A DNA stretch of 64,000 nt from Microbispora sp. ZYX-F-249 (GTDB taxonomy: Bacteria > Actinomycetota > Actinomycetes > Streptosporangiales > Streptosporangiaceae). The translations under genes were made by a program, and so were the position numbers. Numbering within the stretch: position 1 is the stretch's first letter; each line of letters opens with the position of its first letter. Location: the NCBI RefSeq assembly GCF_039649665.1, contig NZ_JBDJAW010000012.1:62001-126000 (forward strand). Reading direction: 5' to 3'. Under the pieces are notes generated by a model. It did no database searches, had not been told where the DNA came from, and was given only the letters and a program-made list of their open reading frames with translations. Below are positions 57,550-64,000 of the stretch, one piece after another.

Positions 57550-57984
57550 TCAGGCCGGGGTTCGGTCGTCGGCCGGTGCCGCGACGTCGAGGACCCAGAC
57601 GACGCCGAAGCGGTCCTTGGCCATGCCGTAGAGCGGTGCCCACTGCGCGGGCTCCAGTGGGCGCATAATGGTCGAGCCGACGGTCAGTCGGTCCCAGAGG
57701 GCGGTGATCTCGTCGGTGTCGTCGCCGCGTACGGAGACGAAGACGGCGTTCTCGCCGGGGTTCCAGGGGGTGTGGGAGGGGACGTCGTAGGCCATGACGC
57801 GGAAGCCGTTGTCCGCGGTGACCTGGCCCCACATCACCCAGTCGGCCTCGTCCGGATTCTGTACGGCGCCCGCGTCCTTGTAGGTGACGGCGACGACGTC
57901 GCCGCCGAAGACGGAGTGGTAGAAGCCGAGGGCCGCGTGGGCGTCGCCGCGGAAGTTCAGGTGGGTCGTGGTGGTGATGGGCAT
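57550..57984 (-). CDS. VOC family protein (PhnB-like)
   Basis: A 144-residue protein of the PhnB/YdcJ-like VOC group. HLNFRGDAHAALGFYHSVFG (residues 8-27), WVMWGQVTADNGFRVMAYDV and GMAKDRFGVVWVLDVA (near 118) are the two half-sites. It is divergent from the WYL regulator at 58127 and co-transcribed with the winged-helix gene. WYL-VOC pairs of this kind are common in actinomycetes, but the ligand is unknown. Confidence 0.92.
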   Translation of the reverse strand: MPITTTTHLNFRGDAHAALGFYHSVFGGDVVAVTYKDAGAVQNPDEADWVMWGQVTADNGFRVMAYDVPSHTPWNPGENAVFVSVRGDDTDEITALWDRLTVGSTIMRPLEPAQWAPLYGMAKDRFGVVWVLDVAAPADDRTPA

Positions 57985-58126
57985 GGTGGCTCCTCGCCTT
58001 GGATCACTCGGACATGCGCCGGGAGCGGCCGGGTATGCGTCGCTGCCGCGGGTTCGGCCTCGGCCGGCGTCGATGACCTCACGTTTCCATGGGTAGCGGA
58101 CGGGGTGTGTCCTCTACTGCTGCAGG

Positions 58127-59125
58127 ATGGGTCTTGTGCCGAAGACGTCCGCGCGGCTGCTCGCGCTTCTGTCGCTGCTGCAGACCCGTCGTCAGTGGCC
58201 GGGTGAGGAGCTGGCCGGGCGGTTGCGGGTCAGTGCGCGCACGGTCCGCCGTGACGTCGACCGTCTGCGGGAGCTCGGTTATCCGATCACGACCTTCAAG
58301 GGGCCCGACGGCGGCTATCGGCTCGAGGCCGGTTCGCGGATGCCTCCGCTGCTGTTCGACGACGACCAGGCCGTGGCCCTCGCCGTGGCCCTTCAGACGG
58401 CCGCCACGACCGGCGCCGGCATCGGGGAGGACGCGGCGCGGGCGCTGAACACCGTCCGGCAGGTCATGCCCGCGCGGCTGCGCCATCGCATCGACATTTT
58501 CCAGGTCACCGCTGTCGAGCGGCCGGACGTACGGGTCGACGGGAGCGTGCTGATGGCGCTCGGCGCCGCCGTCCATGCCGGTGAGGTGCTGCGTTTCGAC
58601 TACGCGCCCCGGGCGGGGGTGGACGACGGCGGTGTGCCGCGCCGGGTGGAGCCTCATCATCTGGTGGCCCGGGGCGGGCGCTGGTATCTCGTCGCCTGGG
58701 ACCTCGACCGGGAGGACTGGCGGACCTTCCGGGCCGATCGGATCACGCCGCGTTCCCCCACCGGGCCGCGGTTCGCCCCGCGTGAGCTGCCCGGGGGTGA
58801 TGTGGCGGCCTTCGTGTCCGCGATGTTCCGGGGCTCGGGCGGCTCCGGCGAGTGGCCCTGCCGGGGCGAGGTGATCCTCGGGCTGCCGGCCGCCTCGGTG
58901 TCCCTGTACGCGCGTGACGGGGTGGTGGAGGAACTCGGTCCGGACCGGTGCCGGCTCGTGCTGGGGTCGTGGTCGTGGGCGGGTCTGGCCGCCGATATCG
59001 GCAGGTTCGACGCCGACATCGAGGTGGTCGGTCCGGCCGAGCTCAGGGATGCCTTCGCGCGGCTGGCCGGTCGTTTCGCCGCGGCGGCGAGCGGCCCGCC
59101 GGTCGTGCGGTCCCCGATCCCGTGA
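58127..59125 (+). CDS. WYL domain-containing HTH regulator
   Basis: A 332-residue YafY-type regulator, paralogous to that at 13128. The helix-turn-helix is TSARLLALLSLLQTRRQWPG, then SARTVRRDVDRLRELGY. The WYL part has RRVEPHHLVARGGRWYLVAW followed by DREDWRTFRADRI. The C-terminal WCX domain ends near 315. ATG 58127 or GTG 58136 can start it. The divergent VOC gene lies 142 bp away, and its control is inferred from position only. Confidence 0.92.
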   Translation: MGLVPKTSARLLALLSLLQTRRQWPGEELAGRLRVSARTVRRDVDRLRELGYPITTFKGPDGGYRLEAGSRMPPLLFDDDQAVALAVALQTAATTGAGIGEDAARALNTVRQVMPARLRHRIDIFQVTAVERPDVRVDGSVLMALGAAVHAGEVLRFDYAPRAGVDDGGVPRRVEPHHLVARGGRWYLVAWDLDREDWRTFRADRITPRSPTGPRFAPRELPGGDVAAFVSAMFRGSGGSGEWPCRGEVILGLPAASVSLYARDGVVEELGPDRCRLVLGSWSWAGLAADIGRFDADIEVVGPAELRDAFARLAGRFAAAASGPPVVRSPIP

Positions 59126-59164
59126 GCGCGGCCGGACCTCCGGTCCCCCGCCGGTCTGTCCCGG

Positions 59165-60604
59165 TCAGTCCCGGGCGGGCGTCAGGCCGGGGTCTGCGGT
59201 GTGCTCGGCCTGTGCCGGTGGGCTGGTGCGGCGCAGGACGGTGAGGGCGATGAGGACGGCGGCGAGCAGGAGCGCGGCGCCGAGGGTCAGGCCGAGGGCG
59301 TATCCGTCGCTGAGGGCCGCGGGTGTGCCGGTCGGGCCGGTGCGGTTGTAGGCGATGGTGCCGAGGGCGGCGAGTCCGAGTGAGGCGCCGATCTGGCGTG
59401 AGCTGTTGAGCAGGCCTGATGCGGTGCCGGTCTCGTGGGGTGCGACGTCGGCGGTGGCGGTGGAGACGACCGGTGCGAGGCAGAGCCCGAAGCCGACGCT
59501 GGCGACGATGGAGGGTCCCAGGACGTCGGTGGTGAAGGTCCCGTCGGGGCCGATGAGGCCGAACCAGGCGAACCCGGCCGCGGTGAGGAGCCCGCCGATG
59601 ACCAGGAGGGTGCGGGGGGCCAGGCGGTAGCCGAGTTTGACGGCGAGCGCGGAGCCGGCGACCACTCCGAGGGCGAACGGCAGGAACATGACCCCGGTCA
59701 GCGCGGGCCCGGTGTGGAGGACGCGCTGGAGGTAGAGGGACACGAAGTAGAAGGCGGAGGCCATGGCCGCGCCGACCAGGAGGTTGTAGGCGTTCGCGCC
59801 GGTGACCGAGCGGTTGGCGAACAGGCCGAGCCGGATCAGCGGTTCGCGGGTGGTGGTGCGTTCGACGTGGAGGAAGGAGGTCAGCAGGGCGGCGGCGACC
59901 CCGAGGGTGGTCAGGGTGACCGGTGAGGTCCACGAGTAGTGGTCGGTGCGGACGATGCCGAACACCAGCAGGGTCATGCCGGCGGTGGCCAGGACGGCGC
60001 CGAGCACGTCGGGGCGGCCGCCGCGGGCGGGGGGCGGGCCGGGGTCGGCTCGCCAGGTCAGGGCCAGTGCGCACGCGGCCATCGGCACGTTGACGAACAT
60101 GACCCAGCGCCAGCCGGCGTACTCGGTGAGCAGGCCGCCGATGAGGACGCCGAGGGCGCCTCCGGCGGCGTTCATGGCGCTCCATACGCCGAAGGCCCGG
60201 ATGCGGGCCCTGCCGGCGGGGAACGTCGCGGTGAGCAGCGCGAGTGCGGCCGGGGCCAGCGCGGCGGCCCCGATGCCCTGTGCCGCCCGGGCGGCGACGA
60301 GGTGGCCGGGTTCCTGGGCGAAGCCGCCGGACAGGGAGGCGAGGCCGAACAGGGTGAGGCCGAGCAGCAGGACGCGTCTGCGGCCGTACCGGTCGGCGGC
60401 CTTGCCGCCCAGCAGGAGCAGCCCGCCGAAGGTGAGGGCGTAGGCGTGGATCACCCAGGTCAGTCCGACTGCGCTGAAGCCGAGGCCGGCGGCGATCTGC
60501 GGGAGTCCGACGTTCACGACCGACAGGTCCAGCGACACCATGAACTGCACGACGGCCACCGCGGTGAGGGTGCGTCCTGGCCGGGCGGTCGGGCTGTGCG
60601 TCAT
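59165..60604 (-). CDS. DHA2-family MFS drug exporter
   Basis: A 479-residue fourteen-helix EmrB/QacA-type transporter. TM1 carries MVSLDLSVVNVGLPQIA, the motif A loop is GGKAADRYGRRRVLLLG (near 66-82) and motif C is in TM5 (GGALGVLIGGLL, near 148). GGAG precedes ATG 60604. It is divergent from a TetR gene, with a 24-bp palindrome covering its promoter. The substrate is probably a lipophilic drug or an endogenous product. Confidence 0.95.
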   Translation of the reverse strand: MTHSPTARPGRTLTAVAVVQFMVSLDLSVVNVGLPQIAAGLGFSAVGLTWVIHAYALTFGGLLLLGGKAADRYGRRRVLLLGLTLFGLASLSGGFAQEPGHLVAARAAQGIGAAALAPAALALLTATFPAGRARIRAFGVWSAMNAAGGALGVLIGGLLTEYAGWRWVMFVNVPMAACALALTWRADPGPPPARGGRPDVLGAVLATAGMTLLVFGIVRTDHYSWTSPVTLTTLGVAAALLTSFLHVERTTTREPLIRLGLFANRSVTGANAYNLLVGAAMASAFYFVSLYLQRVLHTGPALTGVMFLPFALGVVAGSALAVKLGYRLAPRTLLVIGGLLTAAGFAWFGLIGPDGTFTTDVLGPSIVASVGFGLCLAPVVSTATADVAPHETGTASGLLNSSRQIGASLGLAALGTIAYNRTGPTGTPAALSDGYALGLTLGAALLLAAVLIALTVLRRTSPPAQAEHTADPGLTPARD

Positions 60605-60633
60605 CACGGGCTCCGTTCTCCGTGCGCCGGCAG

Positions 60634-60657
60634 ACTTTCGGAACATGTTCCGAAAGT
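60634..60657. promoter_or_regulatory. 24-bp perfect TetR-type operator
   Basis: ACTTTCGGAACA (60634-60645) is followed at once by its exact reverse complement (60646-60657). The site lies 30 bp before the MFS start and 89 bp before the TetR start and fits repression of both divergent genes by TetR. Confidence 0.88.
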
Positions 60658-60745
60658 AGCATCCGGACCGGCCGCGGGAAACCCCCATGGGCGGAACCGG
60701 CGCTCTGCTTGGCGACCGGGCACGGCGGAACGGCATGATGGGGCA

Positions 60746-61438
60746 ATGCCCCGACCGCCCGCAGCGCACGGCCGCACCGGCCGGCCACCCCTGACCTCCC
60801 GTACGCAGATCGTGGCGGCGGCCCGCCGGCTGATCGACCGGGACGGCTGGGAGAAGCTGACGATCCGGAGGCTGGCCGCCGAGCTCGGCATCGGGGCGAC
60901 GACCCTCTATCACCACATCCGGGACAAGGACGACCTGCTGGTCCTGCTGCTGAATCACTACGTCGACCAGCTCGAACGCCCCCTGCTGCCCGCCGAGCCG
61001 CGCGAGCGCATCGTCGCGGCCGCCATCGCCCTGCACGACGCCCTGGCGGCCTGGCCGTGGGCGGCGGAGGTCCTCACCTCCGACGGTTTCGTCGGCCTGC
61101 TGGACGAGTCGGCGCTGTGGATGGTCGAGGCCATCGTGGCCGGGGCCCACGACCACGGATGCACGTCCGTGCAGGCCGTCGACCTGTTCCGCGGCATCTG
61201 GTACTACACCGTCGGGGAGATCCTCGTCCGCGCCCACTCCGCCCGCCGGCCGGTCGTCGACGAGCGCCACCGTGAGGCCCTGTTCAGCGGCCTCGACGCG
61301 TCCCGGGTGCCGCACCTGGCCGCCATCGGCGACCAATGGCCCGCGCTCGCGGCGCGGGACACCTACCCCCAGGGCCTGCGCGCGCTCGTCGACGGGCTGC
61401 TCGCCCGCGCGGCGCCGGCTCCGCATGGCGCGGGCTGA
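60746..61438 (+). CDS. TetR family transcriptional regulator
   Basis: A 230-residue TetR repressor. The DNA-binding region (TSRTQIVAAARRLIDRDGWE, LAAELGIGATTLYHHIRDKD, residues 16-65) is followed by a TetR_C-like ligand domain (about 85-225). The effector is unknown. The ATG has only weak upstream signals. It overlaps the AraC gene by 14 bases and is divergent from the MFS exporter it probably represses. Confidence 0.92.
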   Translation: MPRPPAAHGRTGRPPLTSRTQIVAAARRLIDRDGWEKLTIRRLAAELGIGATTLYHHIRDKDDLLVLLLNHYVDQLERPLLPAEPRERIVAAAIALHDALAAWPWAAEVLTSDGFVGLLDESALWMVEAIVAGAHDHGCTSVQAVDLFRGIWYYTVGEILVRAHSARRPVVDERHREALFSGLDASRVPHLAAIGDQWPALAARDTYPQGLRALVDGLLARAAPAPHGAG

Positions 61439-62249
61439 CCACCGCACCGGACCGGGCCGCCGCAGCCCTGCCGCGGCGGGCGGCGACGGCCCCGATCCGG
61501 CGATCGCGGACGGCGGGTGGCACGGCACGACCCTGCTGCGGCCCGGCTGGCTGGCCTACACCGGCGTGGCGGGCGCCACCGAGCCGCACGCCCACGCCGC
61601 CGTGCAGGTCCTGATCGTCACCGACGGCGTGATGGAGCTGACCGACCCTCATCGGGCCCGCGGCCCGGTGCGGGCCGCGATCATCCCCGCCCGCGTCCGG
61701 CACGCCCTGCACGCCGGGCCGGGCGCGCGCGCCACCATGATCTATCTCGACCCCGCCGGCGGCGCCGGCCGCCGCCTGACCGCCTGCCTGAGCGGCCCGG
61801 ACCGTGACCGGCTCGATGGGTGGGCGGCCGCCGCCCGCGCCCTGCTCCCGCCCGCGGTCCCCGGCGCGGCGCCCGACCCGGCCGCGCTGGTCCGCGGCTG
61901 GAGCGCGCCCGCCGGCGCGCGGCACCCGGCGCTGCGCCACGCCCTGCGGGTGCTGCCGGGGCTGCTGCACGGCCCGGTCCGGCTCACCGACCTGGCCGCC
62001 GCGGCCGGGATCTCGGCCAGCCGCCTGGGCCACCTTTTCTCCGCCGAGCTCGCCCTGCCGTTCCCTCCGTACCTGCGCTGGGCCCGGCTGCGCCGCGCCG
62101 TGGAACTGGTGGCCGGCGGGGCGAGCCTCACCCAGGCCGCGCACGGGGCCGGCTTCGCCGACAGCTCCCACCTGACCCGCGTCACCCGGGAGATGTTCGG
62201 GCTGGCCCCCTCCCACCTGCTCGCCGCCCTGTCCCCGCCCGCGCCCTGA
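61425..62249 (+). CDS. AraC family transcriptional regulator
   Basis: A 274-residue AraC-type activator. The N-terminal cupin (TEPHAHAAVQVLIVTDGVME near 50, with AAIIPARVRHALHAG) is the ligand domain. The C-terminal double helix-turn-helix runs from LTDLAAAAGISASRLGHLFS to AAHGAGFADSSHLTRVTREM (about 190-260). ATG 61425 overlaps the TetR stop by 14 bases, so the two regulators are translationally coupled, an unusual pairing. The gene is 58 bp from the desaturase downstream and may control it. Confidence 0.88.
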   Translation: MARADHRTGPGRRSPAAAGGDGPDPAIADGGWHGTTLLRPGWLAYTGVAGATEPHAHAAVQVLIVTDGVMELTDPHRARGPVRAAIIPARVRHALHAGPGARATMIYLDPAGGAGRRLTACLSGPDRDRLDGWAAAARALLPPAVPGAAPDPAALVRGWSAPAGARHPALRHALRVLPGLLHGPVRLTDLAAAAGISASRLGHLFSAELALPFPPYLRWARLRRAVELVAGGASLTQAAHGAGFADSSHLTRVTREMFGLAPSHLLAALSPPAP

Positions 62250-62307
62250 GCGAGGCCGGCGGATCCGTCCAAGCCCGCCGGGCCGCGTCTCCCCCAGCCT
62301 GGACGGC

Positions 62308-63251
62308 ATGCATCGCACCATCAGCCGCACCAACAACCGCACCGTGGACCCGGCCGTTCAGGCCGTGATCCGCTACGGCTACGTGCCGTTCATGCTCGTC
62401 GGCGTCGACGGCGCCGGCGTCGCCCTGGCCGCGGCCGGCGCCGCCGAGCTCTGGCTGCTCGGCCTGCTGCTCCTGGCGGTCGGCTGCTCGTTCGCCGCCG
62501 AACGCCTGCTGCCGTACGAGGACGCCTGGAACGCCCCGCTGTCCGGGGACGGGCGGCGCGACGCCGTCCACGCCTTCGTCAACGAGAGCCTGCTGCTCGT
62601 CGGTGTGGCGGCCGTCCCGCTGCTGGCCGCCCACGTCACCGTCGTCGGGCTGTGGCCGCGTTCCTGGCCCTTCGTCGTGCAGGTGACGGCCGCCGTGCTG
62701 GTCGCCGATCTGGGGATCACCCTGGTGCACTACGCCAGTCACAAGGTCGGCGTGCTGTGGCGCTTCCACGCCGTCCACCACTCGGTGAGACGGTTCTACG
62801 GCTTGAACGGGCTGATGAAGCACCCTGTGCATCAGACGGTGGAGACGACCGCCGGGGTCGCCCCGTTGTTGCTGATCGGCCTGCCCGTCGAGGTGGCCTC
62901 CGTGCTGGCGCTCGCCGTGGCGGTCCAGTTGCTGCTGCAGCATTCCAACGTCGACTACCGCGTCGGAGCGGCCAGGTATGTGCTGGCGTTGAACGAGGGG
63001 CATCGCTTCCACCACCTCAAGTGGGCCGGCGTCGGGGATGTCAACTTCGGCCTGTTCACCCTCGTCTGGGACCACCTGCTCGGCACCTTCTCCTACGACC
63101 CCGCCCGCCGGTTCTCCTCCGAGCTGCTCGGCATGGCCGCCAAACCGGGCTACCCCACCGGCTATCTGCGCAACTGGCCGAGCCCTTCCGCGCCTCGGGC
63201 GCCTGTCACGCCGAGCCGTCCCGGCCCGGTTCTACTCCTGCCGGGACGTGA
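62308..63251 (+). CDS. Sterol desaturase/fatty acid hydroxylase family, C-terminal frameshift
   Basis: A membrane di-iron enzyme of the ERG3/fatty-acid-hydroxylase superfamily. Four helices occur before residue 200. The histidine boxes are HYASH (near 140), HAVHH (near 151) and HRFHH (near 233), the set that binds two irons. Around 63168 (after GYPTGYL) the reading leaves the family pattern: the next frame reads AQLAEPFRASGACHAE and stops at 63251, while the literal frame runs on for 270 residues antisense to the TetR gene. A one-base deletion or a sequencing error is likely. The substrate is unknown. Confidence 0.78.
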
Positions 63252-63945
63252 TGGGAGCCGCGCCGGCCTGGATTCCGTCCAGGAGCCAGTCGAGGCCGAT
63301 GGTGAAGCTGGTGTCCCAGTCGCCGTCGGCGACCAGGGGGCCATGGGCGGCGAGAACGGGATAGTCGCCGCTCTTGGCGCGGAAGAGATCCCGGGCGGCC
63401 TGTCCCGCGGCGTGCTCGCCCCGCGCCGTCCAGGTCGTCTGCATGAGCGCGGACCCGATGACATAGTTGGACAGCCCGTACGCCGCGGCGGTCAGGTGGG
63501 GTTCGGCGACCCCGGCCCGCACGAGGGTGGCGTACAGGAACTCGCTGCGGGCGAGCACGTTGGGACCGAGCATGGGGCGGCCCAGCAGCGCCGCGGACCA
63601 GGGGTGGTCCAGGAGGACGGCGCGCCACCCGGTGATCAGGGCGGTGACGTCGGCGCGCCAGCCTCGGCCGGCCTCCCCGGGGATCTCGACCGCCGCGAAG
63701 ATCGCGTCGAGGGCGAGGTCGAGGACGTCGTCCTTCGTCTTCAGGTGCCAGTACAGCGTCGTCGAACCGGTGCCGAGGCGTTCGGCGAGCCGCCGCATGG
63801 TCAGCCGGTCGGCGCCCTCCTCGTCCAGGAGGGCGACGGCCTCCTCGACGATCCGGTCCCGGCTGAGCGGCGGCGCCTCACGCGCCGCCCGCGTGGGCGG
63901 CCGCAGCCACACCTCTCCGGCCGATCCCGAGCCTTTCCCCGCCAC
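63232..63945 (-). CDS. TetR family transcriptional regulator (TetR_C type)
   Basis: A 237-residue TetR/TetR_C repressor. SRDRIVEEAVALLDEEGADR and LAERLGTGSTTLYWHLKTKD (residues 28-70) form the helix-turn-helix; the C-terminal tetracycline-repressor-like domain follows, with HPWSAALLGRPMLGPNVLA near 115. The last 20 bases overlap the convergent desaturase tail. Promoter elements TAGACT/CATACT lie upstream at 63974-63983 on the minus strand. Its target, perhaps a gene beyond the window end, is not visible. Confidence 0.9.
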   Translation of the reverse strand: MAGKGSGSAGEVWLRPPTRAAREAPPLSRDRIVEEAVALLDEEGADRLTMRRLAERLGTGSTTLYWHLKTKDDVLDLALDAIFAAVEIPGEAGRGWRADVTALITGWRAVLLDHPWSAALLGRPMLGPNVLARSEFLYATLVRAGVAEPHLTAAAYGLSNYVIGSALMQTTWTARGEHAAGQAARDLFRAKSGDYPVLAAHGPLVADGDWDTSFTIGLDWLLDGIQAGAAPITSRQE

Positions 63946-64000
63946 TTCGCGTCCTCCTCGTCGCCGGGAGCGAGTCTAGTATGGTGATCGGCTACCGGAC

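Noticed and set aside
59165-61528. Minus-strand open frame of 787 codons including the MFS gene
   Set aside because: Residues upstream of 60604 have no family similarity and cross the TetR operator; the gene starts at 60604.
62308-63987. Desaturase frame extended to 559 codons
   Set aside because: The last 270 codons are antisense to the TetR gene and unlike any desaturase; treated as a frameshift.
1-64000. CRISPR arrays, rRNA, tRNA or complete insertion sequences
   Set aside because: No spaced repeats of CRISPR type, no tRNA-like cloverleaf or rRNA segments and no intact transposase with terminal repeats were seen.

Overview
The window is a GC-rich actinobacterial chromosome segment. Third codon positions are almost always G or C, GTG starts are common, many promoters are leaderless or of the TTGAC / TANNNT type, and there are secreted multi-domain carbohydrate enzymes, ECF and MerR regulators and mycelial-type MBL, WYL and TipA-like proteins. 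A soil actinomycete (Streptosporangiaceae-like or Streptomyces-like) fits best. No rRNA, tRNA, CRISPR array or complete IS was seen, so genus cannot be settled.

Layout. 1-5.1 kb: a terminator, a MerR-aldo/keto reductase operon, a secreted GH-A-clan hydrolase with FN3 and CBM2 domains, and a GbsR/MarR-like regulator with an LCM-type methyltransferase. 5.2-11.2 kb: flavin/PNPOx-like protein, small secreted protein, SDR, and a MarR regulator divergent from a large RND transporter. 11.3-18.5 kb: a membrane-anchored TIR/SLOG-like protein, YdeI-like protein divergent from a WYL regulator, an ArsR-type regulator with an MFS exporter, purB and a GNAT protein. 18.5-25.4 kb: alcohol dehydrogenase, HAD phosphatase, an ArsR-SRPBCC pair, an ABC-F protein behind an operator-flanked promoter, an MBL hydrolase and a TipA-like MerR. 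25.6-33.2 kb: pectinesterase with a ricin-type lectin domain, GyrI-type MerR, tyrosine recombinase, L7/L12-like membrane protein, DUF2218-O-methyltransferase fusion, APH-type phosphotransferase, AAA kinase and a monooxygenase-truncated haemoglobin fusion. 33.5-41 kb: GH15 enzyme, RclC-like protein, an ECF41 sigma factor with its target promoter in front of a quinone oxidoreductase-cupin operon, a histidine kinase lacking its sensor, and an NAD-dependent epimerase.

41-42.5 kb is a stretch of about 1.5 kb without an intact gene that keeps a relic promoter/operator and a gene-tail fragment. 42.5-48.8 kb holds a five-gene minus-strand operon (two FAD monooxygenases, serine hydrolase, SDR, VOC protein) divergent from a LysR regulator. 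It is the best candidate here for an uncharacterised metabolic or detoxification pathway. 48.8-53.7 kb has a Tn3-type transposase remnant, a leaderless DUF2268-MerR operon, an SDR remnant, a diacylglycerol-kinase-like protein, DUF3224, an RsbW-type ATPase and a universal stress protein. 53.9-56.4 kb is a DrrAB-like ABC exporter with two permeases. 56.4-64 kb has a winged-helix protein with a VOC protein, a WYL regulator, a DHA2 MFS pump divergent from TetR-AraC regulators, a sterol-desaturase family gene with a C-terminal frameshift, and a TetR regulator.

Genes and control. The window is dominated by small regulator-plus-target modules whose operators can be read directly. Four MerR genes share the classical 19-bp-spacer promoter. 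An ArsR palindrome fills a promoter spacer, a 24-bp TetR palindrome separates an MFS gene from its regulator, and an exact ECF41 promoter lies 3 bp behind its sigma gene. Several well-formed operators have no regulator next to them, which together with the gene remnants points to recent local gene loss.
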